Assembly: GCF_000522985.1 (NCBI RefSeq)
Contig: NZ_CP007128.1
Coordinates: 62,001-126,000, forward strand
Reading direction: 5' to 3'
DNA length: 64,000 bases
Source: Gemmatirosa kalamazoonensis
Lineage (GTDB): Bacteria > Gemmatimonadota > Gemmatimonadetes > Gemmatimonadales > Gemmatimonadaceae
Every line of letters starts with the position of its first letter. Position 1 is the first letter of the stretch. Of the stretch, positions 32,076-41,405 are shown piece after piece. Made by a program: the position numbers and the translations under genes. The notes below the pieces were generated by a model, which was not told the DNA's origin, searched no databases, and saw only the letters and a program-made list of their open reading frames with translations.

Positions 32076-33806
32076 ATGCCCGTGCCCGCGTCGGCCCTTC
32101 CGGTTCAGCGTCGGCGCGACCCGGCCACACCGTCGGGCGTGCGGCGTGGCTCGCGAGAAGCGCAGACGCTCGAGACGCTGCGGGCGATCGTGGAAGAGAT
32201 CAGCGGCGAGCTGGATCTGCGGCCGCTGCTCACGCAGCTCCTCGTGCGGGCGTGCGATCTCATCGGCGCCGATCGCGGCACGATCGGCCTGTTCGACCCG
32301 GCGCGCGGCGTGGTGCGCACGGAGGCGGCGCACAACATGCCGCCCGACGAGGTGGGCGCCGAGGCGGCGGCCGGCATCGGGCTCGCCGGTGCGGTGCTGC
32401 GCGACCGGCAGGCGGTGCTGTCGCGCTACGGCGACCTGCCCGACCCCCCGCAGCCCGCGCTCGCGGACGACGTCGTGATCGGCGTGCCGATCGTGCGCCG
32501 TGGCGAGATGATCGGCGTGTTCGGCATCGGCGTGCAGCCGCCGGTGCCTAACGACCGGCTGTCGCGGCGCGACGTGGCGACGCTCGAGATCTTCGCCCGC
32601 CACGCGGCGATCGCGATCGAGAACGCGCGCCGCTACGCGCGCGAGCAGCAGCGCACCGAGCGGTTCGCGCTCGTCGCGCGCGTGGGGCGCATCGTCGCCG
32701 CCGGCGTGCGGCTCGACGACGTGCTGCAGCGCGCCGCCGACGCGATCCACGAGATCCTCGGCTACCCGAACGTCGCGATCCCGCTGCTCGAGCCGGGCGA
32801 TCCGCCGACGCTCGTCGTGCGCGCGTTCGGCGGGGACTACAAGGCGATGCTCGCCGGCGAGCATCGACAGCCGGTGACGATGGGCGTCATGGGCGCCGCG
32901 GCACGCGAGGCGCGCGCGGTGCTCGTGAACGACGCCAGGTGCGACCCGCGCTACGTCCCCATGTCGCGGTCGACCGGGATCACCGCGGAGCTCGCGGTGC
33001 CGATCCTCGCCGGCGGCCGCGTGGCGGGGCTCGTGAACGTGGAGGGGAGCGGGCCGTTCGACGACGAGGACGCGGCGACGCTCACGATCGTCGCCGACCA
33101 GCTGGCGGCCGCGGTGGAGAACGCGCGCCTCTACGAGGCCGCGCAGCGCGCCGCCGCGCTCGAGGAGCGGCAGCGCATCGCGCGCGACCTGCACGACTCG
33201 GTGACGCAGACGCTGTTCAGCCTCACGCTGATCGCCGAGTCGCTGGAGAGCGCGTGGCGGCGCGACGCGGCGGAGGGCGCGCGCCGGTGCGGCCGGCTGC
33301 TGGAGCTGAGCGGCTCCGCGCTCGCCGAGATGCGCGCGCTGCTCGTGGAGCTGCGGCCGGAGGTGCGCGTCTCGGATCCGTTAGGCGGCGGCGAGCCGCC
33401 GCTCGCCCGCGTCGCGCGCGAGGGACTCGCGGCGGCGCTCGCGCACCATCTCGCGGAGCTGCGCCGCGACCGGCCGGCGCTGGAGACTTCGCTCGACACC
33501 GCGCGCTACGGCGCGCGGCGGGCCCCCGCCCCGGTGGAGGAGGCGCTGTTCCGCATCGCGCAGGAAGCGACGGCGAACGTTGTGAAGCACGCGAGCGCGG
33601 AACGCCTGACGGTGCGGCTCGGCCGATCGCGCCGCGGCGTGCGCCTGACCGTGACCGACGACGGCGCGGGCTTCACGCCGGGCGACGTGCGCCGCGGGTT
33701 CGGCCTGCTGTCGATGCGCGAGCGCGCCGAGCGGCTCGGCGGCCGCGTGCGCGTGCAGCGCGCGCGGGGGGGCGGCACGGTGGTCAGCGCGTTCGTGCGG
33801 ACGTGA
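32076..33806 (+). CDS. GAF-GAF sensor histidine kinase, NarL/DesK type
   Basis: 576 residues, soluble. Two GAF domains (about 30-185 and 200-355) precede a HisKA_3 dimerisation domain with the H-box EERQRIARDLHDSVTQTLFS (phospho-His about residue 375) and a HATPase_c domain with EEALFRIAQEATANVVKHA, DDGAGF and GFGLLSMRERA. The cognate response regulator follows with a GTGA overlap. GAF ligands (small molecules, haem, nucleotides) cannot be predicted here. Confidence 0.93.
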   Translation: MPVPASALPVQRRRDPATPSGVRRGSREAQTLETLRAIVEEISGELDLRPLLTQLLVRACDLIGADRGTIGLFDPARGVVRTEAAHNMPPDEVGAEAAAGIGLAGAVLRDRQAVLSRYGDLPDPPQPALADDVVIGVPIVRRGEMIGVFGIGVQPPVPNDRLSRRDVATLEIFARHAAIAIENARRYAREQQRTERFALVARVGRIVAAGVRLDDVLQRAADAIHEILGYPNVAIPLLEPGDPPTLVVRAFGGDYKAMLAGEHRQPVTMGVMGAAAREARAVLVNDARCDPRYVPMSRSTGITAELAVPILAGGRVAGLVNVEGSGPFDDEDAATLTIVADQLAAAVENARLYEAAQRAAALEERQRIARDLHDSVTQTLFSLTLIAESLESAWRRDAAEGARRCGRLLELSGSALAEMRALLVELRPEVRVSDPLGGGEPPLARVAREGLAAALAHHLAELRRDRPALETSLDTARYGARRAPAPVEEALFRIAQEATANVVKHASAERLTVRLGRSRRGVRLTVTDDGAGFTPGDVRRGFGLLSMRERAERLGGRVRVQRARGGGTVVSAFVRT

Positions 33807-34459
33807 GCCCCGTCGACCGCATCCGCGTCGTCGTGGCCGACGACCATCCGCTCGTGCGCGAGGGGCTGCGCACGTTCCTCACCGAGCGCGAGGTGCAGGT
33901 CGTCGGCGAGGCGGCCGACGGCGCGGAGGCCGTGCGTCTCGCGCTCGCGCTGCGCCCCGACGTGGTGCTCATGGACCTGCGCATGCCCGCGCTCGACGGC
34001 ATCGAGGCCACGCGGCGACTCCGCAGCGCGGGCGCGCCGTGCCGCGTCGTGATCCTCACGAGCTACGGCGAGGAGGAGCGCGCGGCCGACGCCGTGCGGG
34101 CCGGCGCGGTGGGCTACCTGCTGAAGGACGTGGCGCGCCGCGAGCTGCTGCAGGCCGTGCGCGACGCCGCCGTGGGCCGCGCGACGCTGCACCCCGTGGC
34201 GCGCGAGCAGCTCCGGCGCGACCGCCTCGGCCGCCGTCCGCCCGAGGCGAAGCGCGCGCCGATGCCCACGCTCACGCGTCGCGAGCGCGAGGTGCTGGCG
34301 CTCGTCGCGTCCGGGGAGAGCAACAAGCGCATCGCCGGCACGCTCGGGCTGAGCGAGGGGACCGTGAAGGGCTACGTCAGCGCCGCGTACGAGAAGATTG
34401 GCGCGCGCGACCGCGCGCAGGCGGTGCTGTGGGCGGTGCGGAACGGCCTCGCGTCCTGA
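33803..34459 (+). CDS. NarL/FixJ-family response regulator
   Basis: 218 residues from GTG 33803, overlapping the kinase stop by four bases. Receiver domain with acidic pocket ADDH, phospho-Asp in VVLMDLRMP (about residue 54), LTSY and Lys of YLLKDV. C-terminal LuxR-type HTH: LTRREREVLALVASGESNKRIAGTLGLSEGTVKGYV. It is a DNA-binding partner of the GAF-GAF kinase. Targets are unknown; the chitinase cluster and MarR gene are immediate neighbours. Confidence 0.95.
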   Translation: MSPVDRIRVVVADDHPLVREGLRTFLTEREVQVVGEAADGAEAVRLALALRPDVVLMDLRMPALDGIEATRRLRSAGAPCRVVILTSYGEEERAADAVRAGAVGYLLKDVARRELLQAVRDAAVGRATLHPVAREQLRRDRLGRRPPEAKRAPMPTLTRREREVLALVASGESNKRIAGTLGLSEGTVKGYVSAAYEKIGARDRAQAVLWAVRNGLAS

Positions 34460-34468
34460 CGCGACGCG

Positions 34469-34993
34469 TCAGCCTTCCGTCGCGTCGCCGGCGTTCGTGC
34501 CCTCGGTGGCGTAGCCGTCGGCGCGCCCCGCCGCGGCGAGGCCCAGCTTGCGGATGAGACGCGTGGCGACGAGCTGCTCCTCGCCGTCGAGGCCCGCGAC
34601 CGCCTCGCGGATGGCCGCGGCGTGCTCGGGGAATACGCGGCGGACGAACGCGGTACCCTCGTCGGTGAGCACGGCGTAGCGGGCCCGCCGGTCCTCCAGG
34701 CAGGCGTCGCGGCGCACGAAGCCGCGGCGCTCGAGTCGGTCGACCAGGTACGTCACGCCGCCGCTCGAGACGAGCAGCTTGCGCTGCACCTCGCCGAGGA
34801 GCAGCGGGCCTTTGTGGTAGAGCGCCTCGAGCACGCCGAACTCGGCGAGGGTCATCCCGTACTGGGCGATGTGCTCGCTCGCGCGGTCGGTGATCGCGGC
34901 GTGCGCGCGCGAGAGCACGACCCACAGCTTCAGCGCGTCGCGCTCGTGGGCGCCGACGTCGGGCTCGGAGAGGCGTCGAGGGGTGGCGGTCAT
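34469..34993 (-). CDS. MarR-family transcriptional regulator
   Basis: 174 residues from ATG 34993. The winged HTH is recognised by MTLAEFGVLEALYHKGPLLLGEVQRKLLVSSG and the wing VDRLERRGFVRRD-CLEDRRARYAVLTDEG. It is divergent from the first GH18 gene and so a candidate regulator of the chitinase array. A TATCTT hexamer (35002-35007, minus strand) puts the inferred start within a few bases of the ATG, so the mRNA may be leaderless. Confidence 0.93.
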   Translation of the reverse strand: MTATPRRLSEPDVGAHERDALKLWVVLSRAHAAITDRASEHIAQYGMTLAEFGVLEALYHKGPLLLGEVQRKLLVSSGGVTYLVDRLERRGFVRRDACLEDRRARYAVLTDEGTAFVRRVFPEHAAAIREAVAGLDGEEQLVATRLIRKLGLAAAGRADGYATEGTNAGDATEG

Positions 34994-35032
34994 CGTGTCG
35001 AAAGATAGCTCACCGCCGAGACTCCGGCACGA

Positions 35033-35046
35033 GTGACCCGCGTCAC
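35033..35046. promoter_or_regulatory. CRP/FNR-like site between marR-type gene and chitinase 1
   Basis: gtgacccgcgtcac is an exact GTGA-N6-TCAC dyad and the reverse complement of the site at 16017-16030. Its centre is about 42 bases from the inferred start of the MarR transcript, the class II activator position. It could also serve the divergent GH18 gene at 35177. Confidence 0.55.
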
Positions 35047-35176
35047 CGAAAGCCCCCGTCGTCGGCGTCGCGATGGCACGAGGGTCGCCAAGCGCGCCGT
35101 CCCGCGAGCCGCGGGCGGTCACCGGCTCCCGAACTGATCGACCAGACGACCGCGTCGACATTTCAGGAGGACCGTC

Positions 35177-36958
35177 GTGAGTCATCGTGCAAGAGCTGCC
35201 GCAGTCGCCACCGTCGTTCGTTTCGTTCCGCTGGTGCTGCTCGCCGGGGCGCTCGCGTGCTCGACCGACCAGCGCTCGATCACCGCGCCGTCGGACGCCG
35301 CTCGGCTCGACAAGAACAAGAGGAACCTCCCGTCCGCGCCGCAGAGCGTGCAGGCGACGGCGGGCGATGCGCAGGCCACGGTCGCGTGGCAGCCGCCGAG
35401 AAGCACCGGCACGAGCGCGCTCGTGAGCTACACCGTGACGTCGTCGCCGGGCGGCATCACGGCGACCGTGGCCGCGTCGGCGACCACTGCCACCGTCGCG
35501 GGGCTCACGAACGGCACGACGTACACGTTCACCGTGGTCGCGACGAACGCGTCCGGCTCTGGTCCCGCGTCGAGCCCGTCGAATGCGGTGACGCCGAAGG
35601 CCGCGACCGCGCCTAACGCGTCGCCGACGGCGACGATCAGCGCGCCGACGAGCGGCGCGAGCGTCGCGCAGGGCGCGAGCGTGACGTTCACCGGCGCCGG
35701 CAGCGATCCGGAGGACGGCGCGCTCTCCGGTGCGTCGCTCGTCTGGACGAGCTCCATCAACGGGCAGATCGGCACCGGCACGTCGTTCAGCACGACGACG
35801 CTCTCGGCGGGCACGCACACCATCACGCTCACCGCGACCGACTCGAAGGGCGCGAAAGGGAGCGCGACCGTGACCATCACGGTGACCGCGTCGGCGCCGG
35901 CGCCGAGCGCGCGTTGGGTGAGCGGGTACTACGTCGGCTATCAGCGGTCGCTGTACCCCGAGACGAGCGTCGACTTCACGTACATGACGCACGTCATCGT
36001 CGGCGCCGCGGAGCCGACGGGGAGCGGCGCGGGGCTCGACACGACGTTCTTCATCGACAACACGAACGGCCCGAAGATGGCGCGCAACCTCACCGCACGG
36101 GCGCACTCCTTCGGCCGCAAGGCAATCATGATGCTCGGCGGCGCGGGCTGGCACAATCAGCTCGTCACCGCGACGAACTCGACGTACCGCGCGGCGTTCG
36201 TGTCGAACCTCGTGAAGGCGATGAACGCGTTCGGCTTCGACGGCATCGACGTCGACTGGGAGCCGGTGAACAGCGCCGACGAGCCGCAGGCCCTGCAGTT
36301 CCTGAAGGATCTGCGCGCGGCGAAGCCGGGGATCATCATCACGTTCCCCGTCGGCTGGGTGAACGCGAACTTCGGTCTGTCCGACACCTTCGCTGCGCAG
36401 ATCGCGCCGTACGTCGATCAGATCAACGTCATGTCGTATCAGATGGCCGACAACTGGGGCGGCTGGCTGAGCTGGCACTCCGCGGCGCTGTACGGCGAGG
36501 CCGCCAACCACCCGAGCTCCGTGTCGAGCAGCGTGCGCGCGTACGTCGCTGTCGGCGTGCCGGCGGCGAAGCTCGGCGTGGGCATCGGCGCGTACGGCTC
36601 GTGCTGGAGCGGCACGAACGCGGTGCTGCAGACGCTCGGCTCGACCGCCGGTGTCGTGGCGAGCGACAACGTGATGAGCTACGCGAACATCATGAGCTCG
36701 TACTACTCGTCGACGGCCTACAAGTGGGACGCGACGGCACAGATGGGCTACCTGAGCTTCGCGTCGGCGACCGGGCCGCAGGGGTGCACGATGGTCTCCT
36801 ACGAGGATCCGCAGTCGGTGAGCGCGAAGGGCGCCTATGCGAAGAGCCAGGGCCTCGGCGGCGCCATCGTCTGGACGATCGGCCAGGGGCACCTGACTAC
36901 GGCCGCGGCCGGTCAGCAGGACCCGCTCCTGCAAGCGCTGTACGGCGCCATGCAGTAG
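35177..36958 (+). CDS. GH18 chitinase-like lipoprotein, copy 1 of 5 (FN3-Ig-GH18)
   Basis: 593 residues from GTG 35177, with GGAGG six bases upstream. Signal peptide with lipobox LAGALAC. Domains: fibronectin type III (about 50-140, PSAPQSVQATAG...TYTFTVVATNASG), an Ig-like domain (about 148-235, TISAPTSGASVAQGASVTF), then GH18 (about 245-593) with the complete catalytic motif FDGIDVDWEP (acid Glu near residue 358). It should cleave beta-1,4-GlcNAc linkages (chitin or related) at the cell surface. First of five tandem paralogues. The protein ends TTAAAGQQDPLLQALYGAMQ, a tail kept in copies 1-4. Confidence 0.93.
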   Translation: MSHRARAAAVATVVRFVPLVLLAGALACSTDQRSITAPSDAARLDKNKRNLPSAPQSVQATAGDAQATVAWQPPRSTGTSALVSYTVTSSPGGITATVAASATTATVAGLTNGTTYTFTVVATNASGSGPASSPSNAVTPKAATAPNASPTATISAPTSGASVAQGASVTFTGAGSDPEDGALSGASLVWTSSINGQIGTGTSFSTTTLSAGTHTITLTATDSKGAKGSATVTITVTASAPAPSARWVSGYYVGYQRSLYPETSVDFTYMTHVIVGAAEPTGSGAGLDTTFFIDNTNGPKMARNLTARAHSFGRKAIMMLGGAGWHNQLVTATNSTYRAAFVSNLVKAMNAFGFDGIDVDWEPVNSADEPQALQFLKDLRAAKPGIIITFPVGWVNANFGLSDTFAAQIAPYVDQINVMSYQMADNWGGWLSWHSAALYGEAANHPSSVSSSVRAYVAVGVPAAKLGVGIGAYGSCWSGTNAVLQTLGSTAGVVASDNVMSYANIMSSYYSSTAYKWDATAQMGYLSFASATGPQGCTMVSYEDPQSVSAKGAYAKSQGLGGAIVWTIGQGHLTTAAAGQQDPLLQALYGAMQ

Positions 36959-36985
36959 CGCGCCGCGTCTCGCGGCACACGCCGG

Positions 36986-37001
36986 CGCCCGCCGGCGGGC
37001 G
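36986..37001. terminator. GC-rich palindrome after chitinase 1
   Basis: cgcccgccggcgggcg is a perfect 16-base palindrome 28 bases past the stop codon. A second copy of its core (ccgccggcgggcgtg) follows at about 37034-37048. No T-tract. The 308 bases up to chitinase 2 also hold the leader described separately. Confidence 0.4.
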
Positions 37002-37082
37002 TGGACGACCCGGAGCGATCGGCGTCGTCCGCGTCCGCCGGCGGGCGTGTTAGGCCCCTAACGCGACGAATCTCGCGCGTGC

Positions 37083-37162
37083 GTGACCTGGGCCACACAC
37101 CGCGGGAGCTCGCATGACAATCAAGGCCGCGATCGGGTAAGACTTCGTGACCCACCCGTCAC
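37083..37162 (+). promoter_or_regulatory. GTGA/TCAC dyads upstream of chitinase 2
   Basis: gtgacctgggccac (37083-37096) is GTGA-N6-TCAC with one mismatch, and gtgacccacccgtcac (37147-37162) is the same dyad with an eight-base spacer. Chitinase 3 has a similar dyad (atgaccggggcgtcat, about 39270-39285). A shared regulator of the array is inferred. Confidence 0.4.
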
Positions 37163-37266
37163 GATGGCACGTGCGTCGCCAAGGCGCCGCACGCGAGCCG
37201 CCTGCGGTCGCCGGCTCCTCCGGAGTCTGTCGACAGTCGACCGCGTCGAACCCCCGGAGGAAAGGC

Positions 37267-39081
37267 GTGCATCACCGTATCAGCAGAGCAGCCGTAGCCG
37301 TGCGTGCGATCGTCACCACCATCTCCTCGGCGCTCGTTCTCGCGGCGCTGGCGTGCAGCAGCGATACGGACGCGTCGCGCGTGCTCGAGCCGTCGTCGCC
37401 GCGTCTCGCGACCGGCACCGTTCAGGCGCCGTCGGCGCCGCAGAGCGTGACGGCGACGGCCGGCAACACGTCGGCCACGGTGACGTGGCAGGCGCCCGCG
37501 AGCTCGGGCACGTACGCCATCGAGTACTACCGCGTCGTGGCGTCGCCGAGCGGCAAGGCGCTGTTCGTCGCGGCGTCGCAGCTCAAGACGACGATGACGG
37601 GGCTGACCAACGGCACGACGTACACGTTCGTCGTGTACGCGGTCACGGTCCACGACGCCGCCGGCACCCGCTACTGGAGCCCCGCCTCGGCGCCGTCGAA
37701 CGCGGTGACGCCGCCGGGCACGACGACGACGAACCAGGCGCCCACCGCATCGATCTCGGCGCCGACGAGCGGCGCGACATACACGCAGGGCGCGAGCGTG
37801 ACGTTCACCGGCGCCGGCACGGATCCGGAGGACGGCGCGCTCTCCGGTGCGTCGCTCGTCTGGACGAGCTCCATCAACGGCCAGATCGGCACCGGCACGT
37901 CGTTCAGCACCACGACGCTCTCCGCCGGCACGCACACCATCACGCTCACCGCGACCGACTCGAAGGGCGCGAAGGGGACGGTCACGCGCTCGATCACGAT
38001 CAACGCGCCGACGCCGCCGCCGACCACGAGCTCGCGCTGGCTGACGGGCTACTACGTCGGCTATCAGCGCTCGCTGTATCCCGAGACGAGCGTCGACTTC
38101 ACGTACATGACGCACATCGTCGTGGGCGCGGCGCTGCCGACCGGAACGGGCGCGGGGCTCGACACGGCGTTCTTCATCGACAACGTCAACGGCCCGCGCA
38201 TGGCCCGCAATCTCACGGCGCGCGCGCACTCCTTCGGCCGCAAGGCGATCATGATGCTCGGCGGCGCGGGCTGGCACAATCAGCTCGTCACCGCGACGAA
38301 CTCGACGTACCGCGCGGCGTTCGTGTCGAACCTCGTGAAGGCGATGAACGCGTTCGGCTTCGACGGCATCGACGTCGACTGGGAGCCGATCAACACCGCC
38401 GACAAGCCCGTCGTGCTGCAGTTCCTGAAGGATCTGCGCGCGGCGAAGCCCGGGCTCATCATCACGTTCCCCGCGGGCTGGGTGAACACGAACTTCGGCG
38501 CCGACGCGTGGTACGCGCAGGTGGCGCCGCTGGTCGACCAGTTCAACCTCATGACGTACCAGATGGCCGACAACTGGGGCGGCTGGGTGAGCTGGCACCA
38601 GGGCGCGCTGACGGGCCACGCCGGCAACCACCCGAGCTCCATCGCCGGGTCGGCGAGCGCGTACGTCAGCGCCGGCGTGCCGGCGTCGAAGATCGGCATC
38701 GGGGCGGGCACCTACGGCTCGTGCTGGCAGGGCGTGAGCACGATGTACGCGACGATCGACAACACGCCGGCGTCGGTGACCGCGAGCGACAACGCGATGA
38801 GCTACGCGAACATCATGAGCTCGTACTACAACTCCACGGCGTACAAGTGGGATGCCGCGGCCCAGGCTGGGTACCTCAGCTTCGCGGTGCCGACGGGGCC
38901 GCAGCAGTGCACGCTGGTCTCGTACGAGGATCCGCGCTCGCTGACGGCGAAGGGGTCGTACGTGAAGAGCCAGGGGCTGGGCGGCGCGATCGTGTGGACC
39001 GTGCAGCAGGGGCACGTGCCGACCGCCGCGGCCGGCCAGCAGGATCCGCTGCTGCAGGCGCTGTACACGTCGATGCAGTAG
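37267..39081 (+). CDS. GH18 chitinase-like lipoprotein, copy 2 of 5 (FN3-Ig-GH18)
   Basis: 604 residues from GTG 37267 with GGAGG six bases upstream; the frame is open to 37147 but lacks a signal there. Lipobox LAALAC. FN3 at about 54-150 (longer than in copy 1, with AVTVHDAAGTRYWSPAS), Ig-like at about 157-245, GH18 from about 257 with FDGIDVDWEP intact. The Ig-like segment is nearly identical at DNA level to copies 1 and 3, while the FN3 domain differs. About 110 nt of its 5' leader resembles that of copy 1. Confidence 0.93.
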   Translation: MHHRISRAAVAVRAIVTTISSALVLAALACSSDTDASRVLEPSSPRLATGTVQAPSAPQSVTATAGNTSATVTWQAPASSGTYAIEYYRVVASPSGKALFVAASQLKTTMTGLTNGTTYTFVVYAVTVHDAAGTRYWSPASAPSNAVTPPGTTTTNQAPTASISAPTSGATYTQGASVTFTGAGTDPEDGALSGASLVWTSSINGQIGTGTSFSTTTLSAGTHTITLTATDSKGAKGTVTRSITINAPTPPPTTSSRWLTGYYVGYQRSLYPETSVDFTYMTHIVVGAALPTGTGAGLDTAFFIDNVNGPRMARNLTARAHSFGRKAIMMLGGAGWHNQLVTATNSTYRAAFVSNLVKAMNAFGFDGIDVDWEPINTADKPVVLQFLKDLRAAKPGLIITFPAGWVNTNFGADAWYAQVAPLVDQFNLMTYQMADNWGGWVSWHQGALTGHAGNHPSSIAGSASAYVSAGVPASKIGIGAGTYGSCWQGVSTMYATIDNTPASVTASDNAMSYANIMSSYYNSTAYKWDAAAQAGYLSFAVPTGPQQCTLVSYEDPRSLTAKGSYVKSQGLGGAIVWTVQQGHVPTAAAGQQDPLLQALYTSMQ

Positions 39082-39120
39082 GTCGTTCGCGCGACATCGC
39101 GCGACATCGCGCGATATGGC

Positions 39121-39161
39121 GCGACGCGGGCGCTCCGGGACTGCCGGGGCGCCCGCGTCGC
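39121..39161. terminator. hairpin after chitinase 2
   Basis: gcgacgcgggcgc (39121-39133) pairs perfectly with 39149-39161. It follows a short gcgcgacat repeat just past the stop codon. The remaining ~390 bases to chitinase 3 contain two CGTTAGGC motifs and a TGAC/GTCA dyad but no gene that I can support. Confidence 0.6.
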
Positions 39162-39548
39162 GTTAGGCATCTATCGATCGTTAGGCAGGCGGCTCGGCGT
39201 GGCGCAGCGCCGACACGGGAGCGCACGTGTCGCACGCGCGCCACACGTGCTCGCGTTGTTACCGCGCGAATGACCGGGGCGTCATAACGGCGCCACCGAG
39301 TCGACCGGTGGGGGGAAGCGATCGAGCGTTGACGCACGCGCTCGGCGCCCCGACGCAGCCGTTGTCGTGCAGTACGTCGTACGGCAGGAACAGGCAGCGT
39401 CTCGGCGGCGCCCGGAACGGTCCGGCGCCGCAGGACGCCTGGTCATGCGTGTCGCCTCGCGGCCCTCGTCGGGCCGGCGCCATCGGGCGCTCGATCGGTC
39501 GAGACCAACGTCACCGATCGCGGCACGTCGCAACATCGGAGGATCGTC

Positions 39549-41345
39549 GTGCCTCATCGTCGAGTCGCAGCAGCCGTCGTTCGCACATCTGCGCACGCCG
39601 TCGCGCTCACCGCGCTCGTCGCCCTGGCCGCGTGCGGCCCGGACGGCCACACGCTCACCGCGCCCACCACGTCGGCGAGCGCCGAGAAGGCGTCGCGCGT
39701 GCTGCCGTCCGCACCGCAGAGCGTGCAGGCGACGGCGGGGGACGCGCAGGCCACGGTCGCGTGGCAGCCGCCGACGAGCAGCGGCACGAGCGCGCTCGCG
39801 AGCTACACCGTGACGTCGTCGCCAGGCGGCATCAAGGTCACCGTGACGGCGCCGACGACCGCCGCCACCGTCACGGGGCTGACGAACGGCACCAAGTACA
39901 CGTTCACCGTCGTCGCGACCAACGCGTCGGGCAGCGGGCCCGCGTCGTCGCGCTCGAACGCCGTGACGCCGAAGGCCCTGACGGTGCCTAACGCCGCGCC
40001 GACGGCGACGATCAGCGCGCCGACCAGCGGCGCGAGCGTCGCGCAGGGCGCGAGCGTGACGTTCACCGGCGCCGGCACGGATCCGGAGGACGGCACGCTC
40101 TCCGGTGCGTCGCTCGTCTGGACGAGCTCCATCAACGGGCAGATCGGCACCGGCGCGTCGTTCAGCACCACGACGCTCTCGGCGGGCACGCACACCATCA
40201 CGCTGAAGGCGACCGACTCGAAGGGTGCGAGCGTCACGACGACGCGCTCCATCACGGTCGTCGCGCCGACCACCACCGCGCCGGCGCCGGCGCCGAGCAG
40301 CCGGTGGGTCAGCGGCTACTACACCGGGTACCAGCGCGATCTCTACCCCGAGACGAGCGTCGACTTCACGTACATGACGCACGTCATCGTCGGCGCTGCG
40401 CTGCCCAAGTCGGCGGGCGGCGTGGACACCGCGTTCTTCGTCGACAACGTGAACGGGCCGAAGATGGCGCGGAACCTCACGGCGCGTGCCCACCAGTACG
40501 GTCGCAAGGCGATCATGATGCTCGGCGGCGACGGCTTCCACAGCCAGCTCGTGAGCGCCACGTCGTCGACGTACCGGGCCACGTTCGTCGCGAACCTCGT
40601 GAAGGTCGTGAACACGCTCGGCTTCGACGGCATCGACGTGGACTGGGAGCCGGTGGACGACGTGGACAAGCCGGCCGTGCTGCAGTTCCTGAAGGACCTC
40701 CGCGCGGCGAAGCCCGGGATCATCCTCACGTTCCCGGTCGGCTGGGTGAACACGAACTTCGGCGCCGACCCGTGGTACGCGCAGCTCGCGCCGCTCGTCG
40801 ACCAGTTCAACATGATGACGTACGGCATGGCCGATAACTGGGGCGGCTGGACGAGCTGGCACCAGGCCGCGCTGTCGGGCGAGGCGGGCAACCATCCGAG
40901 CTCCATCGCCGGGTCGGCGAAGGCGTACATCCAGGCCGGCGTGCCCGCGGCGAAGATCGGCGTCGGCGTCGGCTCCTACGGCTCCTGCTGGCAGGGCGTG
41001 AGCTCCATGCTCGCGTCCATCGACGGCACGCCGGCGACCGTGACGGCGAACGACAACGACATGAGCTTCGCGAACATCATGAGCCTGTACTACAACTCGG
41101 CCGCATACCGATGGGACGCGACCGCGCAGGCGGGCTACCTCAGCTTCGCGTCGCCGACGGGCCCGAATCAGTGCACGATGATCTCGTACGAGGACGCGCG
41201 CTCGGTCGCCGCGAAGGGCGCCTACGTGAAGAGCGCGGGACTCGGCGGCGCGATCGTGTGGACGATCGGCGAGGGGCATCTCCCGAGCGCGGCAAGTGGT
41301 CAGCAGGACCCGTTGCTGCAGGCGCTGTTCGGCGCGATGCAGTGA
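39549..41345 (+). CDS. GH18 chitinase-like lipoprotein, copy 3 of 5 (FN3-Ig-GH18)
   Basis: 598 residues from GTG 39549 with GGAGG upstream. The signal peptide ends LVALAAC-G. FN3 at about 54-145 and Ig-like at about 152-240 closely match copy 1; GH18 from about 251 has FDGIDVDWEP. It differs from copies 1 and 2 by YTGYQRDLYPE at the start of the GH18 barrel and a shorter loop after VIVGAALP. Ends with the conserved AASGQQDPLLQALFGAMQ tail. Confidence 0.93.
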   Translation: MPHRRVAAAVVRTSAHAVALTALVALAACGPDGHTLTAPTTSASAEKASRVLPSAPQSVQATAGDAQATVAWQPPTSSGTSALASYTVTSSPGGIKVTVTAPTTAATVTGLTNGTKYTFTVVATNASGSGPASSRSNAVTPKALTVPNAAPTATISAPTSGASVAQGASVTFTGAGTDPEDGTLSGASLVWTSSINGQIGTGASFSTTTLSAGTHTITLKATDSKGASVTTTRSITVVAPTTTAPAPAPSSRWVSGYYTGYQRDLYPETSVDFTYMTHVIVGAALPKSAGGVDTAFFVDNVNGPKMARNLTARAHQYGRKAIMMLGGDGFHSQLVSATSSTYRATFVANLVKVVNTLGFDGIDVDWEPVDDVDKPAVLQFLKDLRAAKPGIILTFPVGWVNTNFGADPWYAQLAPLVDQFNMMTYGMADNWGGWTSWHQAALSGEAGNHPSSIAGSAKAYIQAGVPAAKIGVGVGSYGSCWQGVSSMLASIDGTPATVTANDNDMSFANIMSLYYNSAAYRWDATAQAGYLSFASPTGPNQCTMISYEDARSVAAKGAYVKSAGLGGAIVWTIGEGHLPSAASGQQDPLLQALFGAMQ

Positions 41346-41369
41346 CCGACGCTCGGCCGTGACATGACA

Positions 41370-41405
41370 GCGACGGACGCCGCGAGGCCTCGCGGCGTCC
41401 GTCGC
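41370..41405 (+). terminator. intrinsic terminator after chitinase 3
   Basis: A perfect 36-base palindrome: 18-base arms 41370-41387 and 41388-41405 (core ccgcgaggcctcgcgg), followed by gtttctgtg. This is the clearest rho-independent terminator in the window, and it separates copy 3 from copies 4-5. The 340 bases before copy 4 are otherwise GC-rich and featureless apart from an SD. Confidence 0.8.

Noticed and set aside
37147-37266. N-terminal extension of chitinase 2
   Set aside because: Arg-rich and without signal character; GTG 37267 has GGAGG and leads into the lipoprotein signal, as in the other copies.
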